From the NCBI RefSeq assembly GCF_900115345.1, contig NZ_FOWC01000002.1, positions 744,001 to 808,000 on the forward strand: DNA of 64,000 nt, given 5' to 3'. Made by a program: the position numbers and the translations under genes. Positions 15,521 to 24,387 of this stretch are shown in pieces (position 1 is the first letter of the stretch; each line of letters begins with the position of its first letter). Source of the stretch: Amycolatopsis rubida (GTDB lineage: Bacteria > Actinomycetota > Actinomycetes > Mycobacteriales > Pseudonocardiaceae). The notes under the pieces were generated by a model. That model saw nothing but the letters and a program-made list of their open reading frames with translations, had not been told where the DNA came from and did no database searches.

Positions 15521-16900
15521 ATGCCGTTGATGCCGGTGACCGACTCGATGTTCCTGATGGTCGAGACCCGCGAGCACCCGATGCACGTAGGCGGGCTCCA
15601 GCTGTTCGGCAAACCCGACGGCGCGGGCGAGGACTACCTGCGCGATCTCCGCCGGTCCCTGCTCGAATCGGACAACATGCGCGGCGTGTTCCGGATGCGG
15701 CCGAGCCGTCCGGTGAACACCGTCGGGCACGTGCGCTGGTCCCGCGACGCCGACCTGGAGCTCGACTACCACTTCCGGCATTCCGCGCTGCCGCAACCGG
15801 GCCGGGTCCGCGAGCTGCTCGAACTCACCTCGCGCTGGCACAGCACGCTGCTCGACCGGCACCGGCCGCTGTGGGAAACGCATCTCATCGAAGGACTGCG
15901 CGACGGCCGGTTCGCGGTGTACTCGAAGATCCACCACGCGCTGATGGACGGCGTTTCGGCGCTGCGGCATCTGCAGGGCACGCTGTCCGACGACCCCGCT
16001 GACCTGGACTGTCCGCCGCCGTGGGGTTCGCGCGACAAGCCCGCCGCGAACCACGACGGCCGGGCCCCGGCGTCGCCGTTCGCCCTGGTGGGCAAGACGT
16101 TCGAGCAGATCGCGGGGATCGCGCCGGCCGCGGCGAAGGTGGCGCGCGAGGCGTTCCGCGAGCACCGGCTCACGCTGCCGATGCAGGCGCCGAAGACGAT
16201 GCTGAACGTGCCGATCGGCGGCGCGCGCCGGTTCGCCGCGCAGTCCTGGCCGATCGAGCGGGTGCGCGAGGTCGCGACCGCCGCGGGCGTGTCCCGCAAT
16301 GATGTCGTGCTCGCGATGTGCTCCGGCGCGCTGCGCGACTACCTGATCGAGCAGAGCGCGCTGCCGGACGCGCCGCTGGTCGCGATGGTCCCGGTGTCGC
16401 TGCGCCGCCGCGACTCCGGCGACGCGACCGGCAACAACATCGGCGCGCTGCTGTGCAACCTCGCCACCGACCTGACCGATCCAGCGCAGCGGCTGGCCGC
16501 GATCTCCGAATCGATGGCGAATGGCAAGAAGCTGTTTTCGCAGCTCTCGCCGCTCCAGACGTTGCTGCTGTCCGGGATCAACGTGGCCCAGCTGGGCGCG
16601 TCGCCGATCCCCGGAGTCGTCGGCAACACGCGGCCACCGTTCAACCTGGTGATCTCGAACGTGCCGGGCCCGCGCAAGCAGATGTACTGGAACGGCGCGG
16701 CGCTCGACGGCATCTACCCGGCGTCGGTGCTGCTCGACGGGCAAGCCCTGAACATCACGCTGACCAGCAACGGGGACAATCTCGACTTCGGCGTCACCGG
16801 GTGCCGGCGCAGCGTCCCGCACCTGCAGCGGATCCTGACGCATCTGGACACGGCGCTCGCCGAGCTGGAGTTCGCGAGCCGGGGGCAGCCGGGCCTCTGA
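15521..16900 (+). CDS. Wax ester synthase/diacylglycerol acyltransferase (WS/DGAT)
   Basis: The 459-residue protein matches bacterial WS/DGAT enzymes, which transfer acyl groups from acyl-CoA to diacylglycerol or fatty alcohols to make storage lipids. The catalytic HHxxxDG motif is HHALMDG at residues 138-144; PLWETHLIEGL just before it and the late NLVISNVPGPRKQMYWNGA are characteristic. The length is normal for the family. ATG with GGAAAGGGG upstream. Actinomycetes usually carry several paralogs. Transcribed alone; a short hairpin repeat follows the stop. Confidence 0.92.
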   Translation: MPLMPVTDSMFLMVETREHPMHVGGLQLFGKPDGAGEDYLRDLRRSLLESDNMRGVFRMRPSRPVNTVGHVRWSRDADLELDYHFRHSALPQPGRVRELLELTSRWHSTLLDRHRPLWETHLIEGLRDGRFAVYSKIHHALMDGVSALRHLQGTLSDDPADLDCPPPWGSRDKPAANHDGRAPASPFALVGKTFEQIAGIAPAAAKVAREAFREHRLTLPMQAPKTMLNVPIGGARRFAAQSWPIERVREVATAAGVSRNDVVLAMCSGALRDYLIEQSALPDAPLVAMVPVSLRRRDSGDATGNNIGALLCNLATDLTDPAQRLAAISESMANGKKLFSQLSPLQTLLLSGINVAQLGASPIPGVVGNTRPPFNLVISNVPGPRKQMYWNGAALDGIYPASVLLDGQALNITLTSNGDNLDFGVTGCRRSVPHLQRILTHLDTALAELEFASRGQPGL

Positions 16901-16912
16901 ACAGCGGCGGGT

Positions 16913-16931
16913 CGTGAGGGTTCCCCTCACG
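16913..16931. repeat. Palindromic repeat, family 1, shortened copy
   Basis: CGTGAGGG-TTC-CCCTCACG: an 8-bp stem keeping only the outer ends of the family-1 hairpin, as if the inner half had been lost. It starts 12 bases after the WS/DGAT stop. Confidence 0.55.
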
Positions 16932-17021
16932 AACCTTCGTCCGCACGAGCCGGACCCGACGTCGCCGCTTGCCGCTCTCAGCCGCGGGTTATTCGGTTGA
17001 CGGCCGCGGGAGGCTCGGCCG

Positions 17022-18242
17022 GTGAGCCTCCTGGAGCCGTTGCGGCACCGCAGTTTCCGCGCCCTCGCCGCCGGGCGGACGCTCGGGACCTTCGGCAATT
17101 CGGTCGCTCCGGTCGCGCTCGCGTTCGCGGTGCTCGACCGCACCGGGTCGGCGGTCGATCTCGGGCTGGTCGTCGGGGCCCGGTCGCTGGCGAACGTGCT
17201 GCTGCTGCTTTTCGGCGGGGTCCTCGCGGACCGGCTGCCGCGCGCGGTGATCCTCCAGGGCACCGAGATCGCCGCCGGGCTCAGCCAGGCGCTCATCGCC
17301 GTGAGTGTCCTTTGTGGATTCTCCTCCCTCCCGGTCCTCGTCTCGCTGAGCGTGGTCAACGGCGCGGTCTCGGCGATGTCGCTGCCCGCCGCGGCGGCGA
17401 TCACTCCGCAGACCGTGCCGCGAGAACTACTGGCCCCGTCGAACGCGTTGCTGAGGCTGCTGGTCAACGGCGGTCGCATCGCCGGGGCCGGGGTCGCCGG
17501 GGTCGCGGTGGCGGCGGCCGGGTCCGGCTGGGCGCTGGCGGTGAACGCGCTGCTGTTCTTCGCCGCCGCACTCGCCTATCACGCGGTTCGGCTGCCGCGC
17601 GCCGAGCGGGTTTCGGGTGCCCGGCCGATCGCCGAGCTGGTCGCCGGGTGGCACGAGTTCCGGTCCCGCACCTGGGTGTGGGTGGTGGTGGCGCAGTTCG
17701 CCTTCGTCAACGCCGCCGGGCTCGGCACGCTCGTGGTCATCGGGCCGGTCGTCGCGGACGAGACGTTCGGGCGGTCCGGATGGGGGCTGGCGCTGGCGAC
17801 GCAGACGGCGGGCGCGCTGGCCGGCGGGATCGTCGCCGCGCATTGGCGGCCGCGGCGCGCGTTGTTCGCCGGGGTGCTGCTGGTGACGATGGAAGCGCTG
17901 CCGGTGCTGACACTCGGCTGGTGGCCCTCGCTCGTCCCGCTGCTGATCGCGATGCTGGCGGCCGGGCTGGCGATGGAGCAGTTCAGCGTCGCCTGGGACG
18001 TTTCGCTGCAGGAACACATCCCGCCCGACCGGCTCGCCCGCGTGTACTCCTACGACATGCTGGGTTCACTCGCCGCGATGCCGCTCGGGCAGATCGCGGC
18101 GGGTCCCTTCGTGCAGCACTTCGGCCGCGAAACCGTGCTCGTCGCGTGTGGTGTGTTGATCCTCGTCTCGACCGGGCTCGCGCTGTGCAGCCGCGAGATC
18201 CGGCAGCTCACGAACCGGCAGGACGTACCGACAGGAAGTTGA
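17022..18242 (+). CDS. MFS transporter (enterobactin-exporter-like MFS_3)
   Basis: A 406-residue, 12-helix membrane protein starting FRALAAGRTLGTFGNSVAPVALAF, with the loop GGVLADRLPRAV between helices 2 and 3 and LQEHIPPDRLARVYSYDMLGS before helix 9, as in the DHA3/EntS-type efflux group. Such carriers export drugs or siderophores; the substrate is not predictable. GTG start at 17022. Its last 35 bases overlap the end of the convergent MaoC gene. Confidence 0.85.
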   Translation: MSLLEPLRHRSFRALAAGRTLGTFGNSVAPVALAFAVLDRTGSAVDLGLVVGARSLANVLLLLFGGVLADRLPRAVILQGTEIAAGLSQALIAVSVLCGFSSLPVLVSLSVVNGAVSAMSLPAAAAITPQTVPRELLAPSNALLRLLVNGGRIAGAGVAGVAVAAAGSGWALAVNALLFFAAALAYHAVRLPRAERVSGARPIAELVAGWHEFRSRTWVWVVVAQFAFVNAAGLGTLVVIGPVVADETFGRSGWGLALATQTAGALAGGIVAAHWRPRRALFAGVLLVTMEALPVLTLGWWPSLVPLLIAMLAAGLAMEQFSVAWDVSLQEHIPPDRLARVYSYDMLGSLAAMPLGQIAAGPFVQHFGRETVLVACGVLILVSTGLALCSREIRQLTNRQDVPTGS

Positions 18243-18684
18243 CCGCGCTCGCGCTGAACACCAGCTCGTCGTCGCCGTTGAACAGCTCCATCCGGGTGCG
18301 CACGAGACCGCGACCGGGCTTCGACTTCGACAGCCGCGCCTCGGTGACGGTCGCCCGCATCCGCAGCCGGTCCCCCGGCCGAACCGGGCGCGGCCAGCGC
18401 AGTTCGTCGACGCCCGGGCTGCCGAGGCTCGCGACCGACGACAGGTAGTGGTCGGCGAACATCCGCATCATCAGGCTCGACGTGTGCCAGCCGCTCGCGA
18501 TCAACCCGCCGAACGGGCCTTCCTTCGCCGCCACCGGGTCGACGTGGAAGCTCTGCGGGTCGTACTTCCCGGCGAACTCGATGATCTCCGCCTCGGTGAC
18601 GGTCGTGTCGCCGAACTCGTACACCGAGCCCTCGGGGTAATCCTCGAACCAGCGGTCATCGATGGGCGCGGTGAACTCGGTCAT
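18208..18684 (-). CDS. MaoC-family dehydratase (hot-dog fold)
   Basis: A 158-residue hot-dog protein with the (R)-specific enoyl-CoA hydratase signature EIIEFAGKYDPQSFHVDPVAAKEGPFGGLIASGWHT, in which Asp and His are the hydratase catalytic pair. The C-terminal half holds ELRWPRPVRPGDRLRMRATV. These proteins hydrate 2-enoyl-CoA in beta-oxidation or PHA supply. ATG at 18684 is preferred to an upstream in-frame start because MTEF begins the family alignment. It follows the amidase gene on the same strand after 49 bases and may be the last gene of that operon. Confidence 0.88.
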   Translation of the reverse strand: MTEFTAPIDDRWFEDYPEGSVYEFGDTTVTEAEIIEFAGKYDPQSFHVDPVAAKEGPFGGLIASGWHTSSLMMRMFADHYLSSVASLGSPGVDELRWPRPVRPGDRLRMRATVTEARLSKSKPGRGLVRTRMELFNGDDELVFSASAVNFLSVRPAGS

Positions 18685-18733
18685 GCGCGACAGCCTGCCA
18701 CAGCTTGGCACCCGGGGACGGTGCCGCGCGTCG

Positions 18734-20116
18734 TCACGGCGCGGCCCAGGGCCGGACCTCCTCGAGCAGCTTCGCCACCGCCAGCACCAGGTCGTCCGAA
18801 TGCCGCGGGCCGACGATCTGCAGGCCCACCGGGAGACCCGATTCGGTGCGCCCGGCCGGGACGCTGATCGCGGGCTGTTGCGTCATGTTGAACGGGTAGG
18901 TGAACGGCGTCCACTCCGGCCATTCGGTCATCCCGCTGCCCGGCGGCACGTCGTGGCCCGCCTCGAACGGCGGGATCGGGACGGTCGGCGTGAGCAGCAC
19001 GTCGTAGCGGGTGTGGAACTCGCCCATCAGGATGCCGAGCGCGGCGCGTTCCGCGGTGGCGTCGAGGTAGTCGCCCGCGGAATAGGTGCGGCCCTGTTCC
19101 CACACGCGGCGCAGGCCCGGATCGATCCGCGACTCGCTGCCCGGCGGGAACGCTTCGAGGGACTTCGCCGCGCCAGCGGACCACAGCACGTCGAAGGCGT
19201 TCTTCGGGTCGGCGAAGCCGGGGTCGGTCTGCTCCACCTGCAATCCGGCGTCGGCGAGGGACTGCACCGCCGACTGGACGATCGCCGCGACTTCCGGGTC
19301 CACGTCGGCGAAACCGAGCGTCGGCGAGTACGCGGCGATGAGCCCGCGCACGTCGCGCCGCACGGCCTCGCGGTATGCGCTGATCGGCGGCGCGAGCCCG
19401 GTCGGGTCGCGGTGGTCCGGCAGCGCCAGGACGTCCAGCAGCAACGCCGTGTCGTCCACGCTGCGGGCCATCGGCCCGGCATGCGCGAGCGGGCCGAACG
19501 GGCTCGCCGGGAACAGCGGGACCCGGCCGTGGGTCGGCTTCATGCCGACGATTCCGCAGAACGACGCGGGAATCCGGATCGAGCCGCCGCCGTCGGTGCC
19601 GACGGACAGCTCGCCCATCGCCGCGGCGACCGCGGCCGCGCTGCCGCCGCTGGACCCGCCCGCCGTCATCCGCGGATTCACCGGATTGCGCGTGATGCCC
19701 GCGAGCGCGCTGTCAGTGACGCCTTTCCAGGCGATCTCCGGCGTGGTCGTTTTGCCCAGCACGACCAGGCCCGCTTCGCGCATCCGCGCCATTACCGGGC
19801 TGTCCACCTCCCAAGGCTGCTCGACCGGGATGCTCGTGGAACCGCGCAGCGTCGGCCAGCCCTGGGTGAGGAAGATGTCCTTGATCGACGCCGGGACTCC
19901 GTCGAGCGCACCGATCGGATTCCCGTCGCGCCAGCGGGCTTCGGCCGCTTTCGCCTGGTCGAGCGCGCGCTCGGCGTCGACGAGGCAGAAGGCGTTGACC
20001 TCGCCGTCGCGATTCTCGATGTTCTGCAGGGCGGCTTTCGTCGCCTCGACCGGCGACAGTTCGCCGGTGGCGTAAGCGGCGACGAGTTCGCTGGCAGTCA
20101 ATTCCCGGTCACCCAT
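18734..20116 (-). CDS. Amidase-signature family hydrolase
   Basis: A 460-residue enzyme with the Ser-cisSer-Lys triad of the amidase signature family: K79 in PASIKDIF, cis-Ser S155 in TAGGSSGGSAAAV and nucleophile S179 in GTDGGGSIRIPASFCG. It hydrolyses a carboxamide to acid and ammonia; C-terminal residues (ISVPAGRTESGLPVGLQIVG) are typical of general amidases, not GatA, and no gatB/gatC is present. ATG lies inside the end of the dehydrogenase gene (19-base overlap), so the two are coupled. The shared promoter carries the GntR-type palindrome at 21134, which suggests inducible catabolism. Confidence 0.9.
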   Translation of the reverse strand: MGDRELTASELVAAYATGELSPVEATKAALQNIENRDGEVNAFCLVDAERALDQAKAAEARWRDGNPIGALDGVPASIKDIFLTQGWPTLRGSTSIPVEQPWEVDSPVMARMREAGLVVLGKTTTPEIAWKGVTDSALAGITRNPVNPRMTAGGSSGGSAAAVAAAMGELSVGTDGGGSIRIPASFCGIVGMKPTHGRVPLFPASPFGPLAHAGPMARSVDDTALLLDVLALPDHRDPTGLAPPISAYREAVRRDVRGLIAAYSPTLGFADVDPEVAAIVQSAVQSLADAGLQVEQTDPGFADPKNAFDVLWSAGAAKSLEAFPPGSESRIDPGLRRVWEQGRTYSAGDYLDATAERAALGILMGEFHTRYDVLLTPTVPIPPFEAGHDVPPGSGMTEWPEWTPFTYPFNMTQQPAISVPAGRTESGLPVGLQIVGPRHSDDLVLAVAKLLEEVRPWAAP

Positions 20117-21114
20117 CCGGCGCCTCCCTGCGATTCGGACGGCACGTACCCGAGCCGTTTGTCCACGACGTTCCACAGCGGTTCCCCGGCGAGCCAGCGC
20201 CGGAAGTTCCCCGCGAACACCTCGACCAGCGTCCGCCGCCAGCCGATGAAGTCGCCCGACATGTGCGGGGACAGCAGAACGTCCGGCATGGTCCACAGCG
20301 GACTCTCGGCGGGCAGCGGCTCGGTTTCGAAGACGTCGAGCGCGGCACCGGCGATTTCGCCTGCTTGCAACGCCGCGATCAGCTCGGACGTGACCACGAG
20401 CTCGCCGCGGCCCACGTTGACGAACCGCGCGGACGGTTTCATCGCGGCGAACGCGGCGGCGTCGAACATGCCCTTGGTCTGGTCGGTGAGCGGCGCGACC
20501 GCGACGACGTAGTCGAACTCGGGCAGATACCGCGTCAGCCCGGCGGATTCGTGCACGACACCGAAGTCCGGATCCGCGGCCCTGGCCCGCCGGCCCGCCC
20601 CGGACACGCGCATCCCGGCCGCACGCAGCATCCGCGCGATGGCCCTGCCGATCGGCCCGGTGCCGACCACCAGCACCTCCCGCCCGGCGATCCGCTCGGT
20701 CTCGCGGTGCTTCCACGTGCCGGCGCGCTGCAGGTCGAGCGAACGCGCGAAGTCCTTGGCGAACGACAGCACGACGCCGAGCACGTACTCGGCGATGGCG
20801 TCGTCGAACACCCCACGCGAGTTCGTGAGCACGACATCGCTCTCGCGCAGCCCCGGAAACAGCACCGGGTCGACGCCGGCGCTCGCGATGTGCAGCCACT
20901 TCACCTGGTCCGCGGCAGACCAGGCTCCGGGGACGGCTCCGGACAGGAAGTCGTAGACGAAGAGCGCGTCGGCACCGGCCAGCGCACCGGCGAGGCCGCG
21001 CTCGTCGGTGTAACGAACTGACGCCGCGTCTTCGATAGCGGCCATGTCCGGTGGATGGTCTGCCCCGCAGAGCACTGCCAGTACGGGGTTTTCCGGGGCG
21101 ATCACGATTGACAC
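20098..21114 (-). CDS. D-2-hydroxyacid dehydrogenase (NAD(P)-dependent)
   Basis: The 338-residue protein has the two Rossmann-like domains of this family. The cofactor motif is VLVVGTGPIGRAIARML, the substrate-binding Arg lies in FVNVGRGELVV, the catalytic Glu in ALDVFETEPLP and the His in LLSPHMSGD. It interconverts a D-2-hydroxy acid and a 2-oxo acid in the cytosol. Two GTG starts are possible (21114 and 21105); neither has a strong ribosome site. It heads the amidase operon and is divergent from the isomerase-like genes, with a GntR-type operator 20 bases upstream. Confidence 0.88.
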   Translation of the reverse strand: MSIVIAPENPVLAVLCGADHPPDMAAIEDAASVRYTDERGLAGALAGADALFVYDFLSGAVPGAWSAADQVKWLHIASAGVDPVLFPGLRESDVVLTNSRGVFDDAIAEYVLGVVLSFAKDFARSLDLQRAGTWKHRETERIAGREVLVVGTGPIGRAIARMLRAAGMRVSGAGRRARAADPDFGVVHESAGLTRYLPEFDYVVAVAPLTDQTKGMFDAAAFAAMKPSARFVNVGRGELVVTSELIAALQAGEIAGAALDVFETEPLPAESPLWTMPDVLLSPHMSGDFIGWRRTLVEVFAGNFRRWLAGEPLWNVVDKRLGYVPSESQGGAGWVTGN

Positions 21115-21133
21115 GGTAAAAGTGGCTCGTATG

Positions 21134-21145
21134 ATTGTCAACAAT
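21134..21145. promoter_or_regulatory. GntR-type operator, copy 1 (ATTGT-CA-ACAAT)
   Basis: Arms ATTGT and ACAAT are exact complements, flanked by G and C. It lies between the divergent dehydrogenase (20 bases) and isomerase-like (63 bases) genes. Identical to the 12 bases at 28953 and one base different from 21963. Confidence 0.75.
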
Positions 21146-21207
21146 CCGAGGACCACCCCCGGAGCACCGGACGGGCATCGGCACAGGCGTATTCCGGAGG
21201 CTGAACC

Positions 21208-21948
21208 TTGGATCTGGACTTCCTCGCGTTCGAGGGCCCGCTCGCCCAGCGCGGCATCGGCGTGATCGCGCCGTTCGACCTCGCGCTTGAGCGCGAGCTG
21301 TGGCGCTGGGTGCCGATGGAGGTGTCGCTGCATCTCGCCCGCACCCCCTACGAACCGGTTCCGGTGAGCATGGAGATGGCACAGCTGGTGAGCGACAGCA
21401 GGCACCTCGCCACGGCCACGCGCGACGTGCTGCACGTGGAGCCGGAGGTGGTCGCGTACCTGTGCACCTCGGGCAGCTTCGTGAACGGCATCGACTACGA
21501 ACGCTCCCTCACCAAGGCGATCTGCGACGCGGGCGCGCCGGACGCGGTCACCACCTCCGGGGCGTTGGTCGAGGTGCTGCACCAGCTCGACCTGCGGCGG
21601 GTCTCGGTGCTCACCCCCTACGACGCCGATCTCACCGGCAAACTCCACGATTTCCTCGGCGAGGTCGGCGTGACCACGGTGTCCAGCGACCATCTCGGAC
21701 TGGGCGGCGGCATCTGGAAGGTCAGCTACCGCACCATCGCCGAGCGGATCCTGGCCGCGGACCACCGCGACGCCGAGGCGATCTTCGTCAGCTGCACCAA
21801 CCTCCCGACGTTCGACCTGATCGAACCGCTGGAGAAGGCACTCGGCAAACCCGTGCTGACCGCCAACCAGCTGACGATGTGGGCATGCCTGCGCCGGATG
21901 CGGCTGCCCATCGTGGGACCCGGCCAGTGGCTGCGGGAGGTGTCTTGA
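21208..21948 (+). CDS. Maleate isomerase/arylmalonate decarboxylase-family enzyme
   Basis: A 246-residue protein of the Asp/Glu racemase superfamily, maleate cis-trans isomerase branch. Both active-site cysteines are present: C86 in AYLCTSGSF and C196 in IFVSCTNLPTFD, with KPVLTANQLTMWACLR near the end. Two cysteines are required for maleate isomerase and racemases, while arylmalonate decarboxylase keeps one. The TTG start is supported by CCGGAGG ten bases upstream; no ATG or GTG fits. It opens a three-gene operon with a paralog and a GntR gene, under the palindrome at 21134. The substrate is unknown; EutA of ectoine utilisation is a relative. Confidence 0.82.
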   Translation: MDLDFLAFEGPLAQRGIGVIAPFDLALERELWRWVPMEVSLHLARTPYEPVPVSMEMAQLVSDSRHLATATRDVLHVEPEVVAYLCTSGSFVNGIDYERSLTKAICDAGAPDAVTTSGALVEVLHQLDLRRVSVLTPYDADLTGKLHDFLGEVGVTTVSSDHLGLGGGIWKVSYRTIAERILAADHRDAEAIFVSCTNLPTFDLIEPLEKALGKPVLTANQLTMWACLRRMRLPIVGPGQWLREVS

Positions 21949-21962
21949 CCGGTCCCGCTAAT

Positions 21963-21974
21963 ATTGTCGACAAT
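21963..21974. promoter_or_regulatory. GntR-type operator, copy 2 (perfect 12-bp palindrome)
   Basis: ATTGTCGACAAT is a perfect palindrome between the two isomerase-like genes, 20 bases upstream of the second GTG. It implies an internal promoter or a second repressor contact in this operon. Confidence 0.75.
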
Positions 21975-21994
21975 TTGCGCATCCCGGAGGTTTC

Positions 21995-22720
21995 GTGACC
22001 ACGATCGGCTTCATCTACCCCGACCACGCGGCCGAGGACGACTACCCGCTCGCGGAACAGCTTCTCGGCGGCTCCGACGGCGACATCAGCCTGCCGGTCG
22101 CGCACATCTACGGCACCGACCTGCACGCCGTGCCGGAACTGCTCGACCTCGGCAGCGAAACCCGGCTCGCCGAAGGCGCCCGGCTGCTCGCGAAGCACCA
22201 GCCGGAAGCGGTGGTGTGGGCATGCACGTCCGGCAGCTTCGTGTACGGCTGGGACGGCGCGCGCAACCAGGCCGACCAGCTCGCCAAGGCCGCCGGAGTG
22301 CCGGCTTCGAGCACGTCGTTCGCCTTCGTGCACGCGGCGAAAGCCCTTGGCGTGCAACGAGTCGCAGTGGCCGCGAGCTACCCCGACGACGTCGCGCGGC
22401 TGTTCGTGGACTTCCTCGCCGCGGGAGGCGTCGAGGTGCTCTCGATGTCGAGCGCCGACATCGACACCGCCGCCGAGGTAGGCCAGCTCGCTCCCGAGGC
22501 CGTGGTGGACCTCGCGGTAAGCCACGACCATCCCGACGCCGACGCGGTACTGGTGCCCGACACCGCGATGCGCACGCTCGGCGAGATCACCGACATCGAG
22601 GCGAAGCTCGGCAAGCCGGTGCTGACCGCGAACCAGGTGACGGTGTGGGAAGGCCTGCGACTGACCGGCGCGAGCAGGCTGGTGCGTTCGCTGGGCGCGT
22701 TGTTCCGGACGAGGGGCTGA
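21995..22720 (+). CDS. Maleate isomerase/decarboxylase-family paralog lacking one active-site Cys
   Basis: The 241-residue protein has the same fold and motifs as its neighbour (VVWACTSGSFVYGWDG, then KPVLTANQVTVWEGLR). The first cysteine, C77, is kept, but where the neighbour has VSCTN this protein reads VPDTA, with Asp 189 at the second-cysteine position. A one-Cys member cannot use the two-base racemase mechanism as known, so it may be a decarboxylase-like, hydratase-like or structural partner. GTG start behind GGAGG. It lies four bases before the GntR gene and has its own palindrome upstream. Confidence 0.8.
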   Translation: MTTIGFIYPDHAAEDDYPLAEQLLGGSDGDISLPVAHIYGTDLHAVPELLDLGSETRLAEGARLLAKHQPEAVVWACTSGSFVYGWDGARNQADQLAKAAGVPASSTSFAFVHAAKALGVQRVAVAASYPDDVARLFVDFLAAGGVEVLSMSSADIDTAAEVGQLAPEAVVDLAVSHDHPDADAVLVPDTAMRTLGEITDIEAKLGKPVLTANQVTVWEGLRLTGASRLVRSLGALFRTRG

Positions 22721-22723
22721 CCC

Positions 22724-23410
22724 GTGGTCGCACTCCCTGACATAGAACCGGTCAGCCGGGAATCGACCGCCGCCGTGATCGCGCGCCAGCTGCGCGACGC
22801 GATCATGACCGGCGCGCTGCCGCCGGGCACCCAGCTCGGCGAAACCGACCTGGCCGCCCGCTTCCAGGTCTCGCGCGGCCCGCTGCGCGAGGCGATGCAG
22901 CACCTCGTGTCCGAGGGTCTGCTGCGCAGCGAACGCCATCGGGGCCTGTTCGTGATCGACCTCGAACCGGCGGACGTCTTCGACATCTACCTCGCCCGCT
23001 CGGCGGTCGAACGGGCTGCCCTGCTCTGCGCCTTCCGGGGAGATCGCGAGGCAGTGGCGGCGATGCTGGAGCAGAACGTGGCCGACATGGCCGCCGCCGC
23101 GGACGACCCGGCTGCGTTGTCGGAGGCTGATCTGCGGTTCCACGAGGCGCTGATCAATGCGTCCGGCAGCAAACGGCTGGTGCGCATGGCGCGGACGCTG
23201 CTGATCGAGACGCGGATGTGCCTGACGCTGCTGCAGAGCACGTATCAGGGCGTGGAGGATCGGTTGGAGGAGCACACCAGGATCATTGAAACCCTGCGGT
23301 CGGGTGACGAGGAAACTGCGCTGCACTTGCTGGACGCGCACATGGAGGACGCGATCAGCCGGTTGCTTCCGGGGCGGAGTTTGAAGGGTGGAGCCGCGGC
23401 CGCGGAGTGA
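22724..23410 (+). CDS. GntR-family regulator with FCD domain (candidate regulator of the 18.7-30.8 kb locus)
   Basis: The 228-residue protein has a GntR winged HTH (about residues 15-80: IARQLRDAIMTGALPPGTQLGE, FQVSRGPLREAMQHLVSEGLL) and an FCD domain with SEADLRFHEALINASGSKRLV, whose Asp and His are probable metal or ligand contacts. GTG start, four bases after the isomerase-like gene, so same operon. Operators of this subfamily are short palindromes of the ATTGTnnACAAT type, and three such sites lie at 21134, 21963 and 28953. This makes it the obvious regulator of the flanking genes; whether it represses or activates is not visible. Confidence 0.9.
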   Translation: MVALPDIEPVSRESTAAVIARQLRDAIMTGALPPGTQLGETDLAARFQVSRGPLREAMQHLVSEGLLRSERHRGLFVIDLEPADVFDIYLARSAVERAALLCAFRGDREAVAAMLEQNVADMAAAADDPAALSEADLRFHEALINASGSKRLVRMARTLLIETRMCLTLLQSTYQGVEDRLEEHTRIIETLRSGDEETALHLLDAHMEDAISRLLPGRSLKGGAAAAE

Positions 23411-23517
23411 GGCGGGCGGCTTCTTGATCGCGCCCGCGCCAGCTTCCGCGCGGTAACCCGTCGCACCGCCCAGCCTCCCCTGCCAGGCCGGGCTTCGCTC
23501 TCTGCCGGGAGCCGAGT

Positions 23518-24291
23518 TCACAACCGCGGCAACTCCGCCATCGTGCCGCCCAGGACGCGGGCGCGCAGTTCTCCGGGCGGGGTCACGCGTTCGACAGTCG
23601 TGCGGGACAGGGCCGGGTCGCCGTAAGGAGCGTCCGAACCGAACACGGTGTGGTCCGGGAGTTCGGCGATGCCCAGCCGGACCGCGAAAACGATGCTGGC
23701 GGCGGACAGTTCCAGGTAGCCGTTCGGCGTTTCGCGGGCCAGCTCGATCGCGGTGAGCCAATGGGCCCCGCCCAATTGGCTGATCACCAGCGGTACGGCC
23801 GGGTAGCGGCGGGCCAGTGCGGCCGGGGTGGACAGATCGTCTTCCGTGGTCGGGGCGGAGCCGTGCACCACGACCCGGGAGTCCATTGTGGTCGGTGGCG
23901 GCTCGCAGGACCGGTTCGATCCGGGCGGCCGCGCCGGGAGTCGGCGTCAGTTCGCCGATTCCGTGGAAGCCACTGGCGGCGGAGTCGACCGCGGCGGCGA
24001 TGTCGTCCGGGGAAGGTCGAGCCGGATCGAGCGGAAACCGGGAAACCGGCCAGGGTGCGCGGCCAGCGCGGCGTCCAGTCCTTGCCAAGCGGACTGATAG
24101 CCCTCGCCGGAGCGCCCGTTGAGCGCGGCGTCCAGCACGCTCATTTCCTGCCGGAACGAAGCCAGGTCGACGGCGCGTTCCGGGTGCGGCCGGGTCGCGA
24201 AGAGCACGGCGCGGTCGACGCCGGCTTCGCCGAGGAGGGCGAGGTGCTGGCGCACTGGGTCGTGGACGTGGCTGTGGGCGTCGATGATCAA
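23518..24291 (-). pseudogene. Amidohydrolase (TIM-barrel metal-dependent hydrolase), two frameshifts
   Basis: Three frames on the minus strand join into one protein of about 257 residues. The N-terminal part starts at a TTG near 24291 (LIIDAHSHVHDP, the metal-binding HxH). The middle part is DDIAAAVDSAASGFHGIGELTP. The C-terminal part is VVVHGSAPTTEDDLSTPAALARRYP, ending with VFGSDAPYGDP, the catalytic Asp region. The breaks fall in a G-run at 24009-24012 (one base missing) and in CCCGGG at 23874-23879 (one base extra), so they cancel. Both are homopolymer-type sites, so sequencing error is possible, but the divergent merR is also broken, which favours real decay. Confidence 0.75.
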
Positions 24292-24387
24292 CAGCAGCTC
24301 CCGGTCGGGTTGGGCGCGCGGAATGCGGCCGCCGGGACCAGTGCTGAACGTTGGCACCATGCCAAGGTCAAGCTCAGCGGAGGGGCG

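Noticed and set aside
18734..21382. An 882-codon minus-strand frame seeming to fuse the amidase to an upstream domain
   Set aside because: The upstream part is a shadow of the dehydrogenase gene in another frame. The amidase starts at the ATG at 20116, where family similarity begins.
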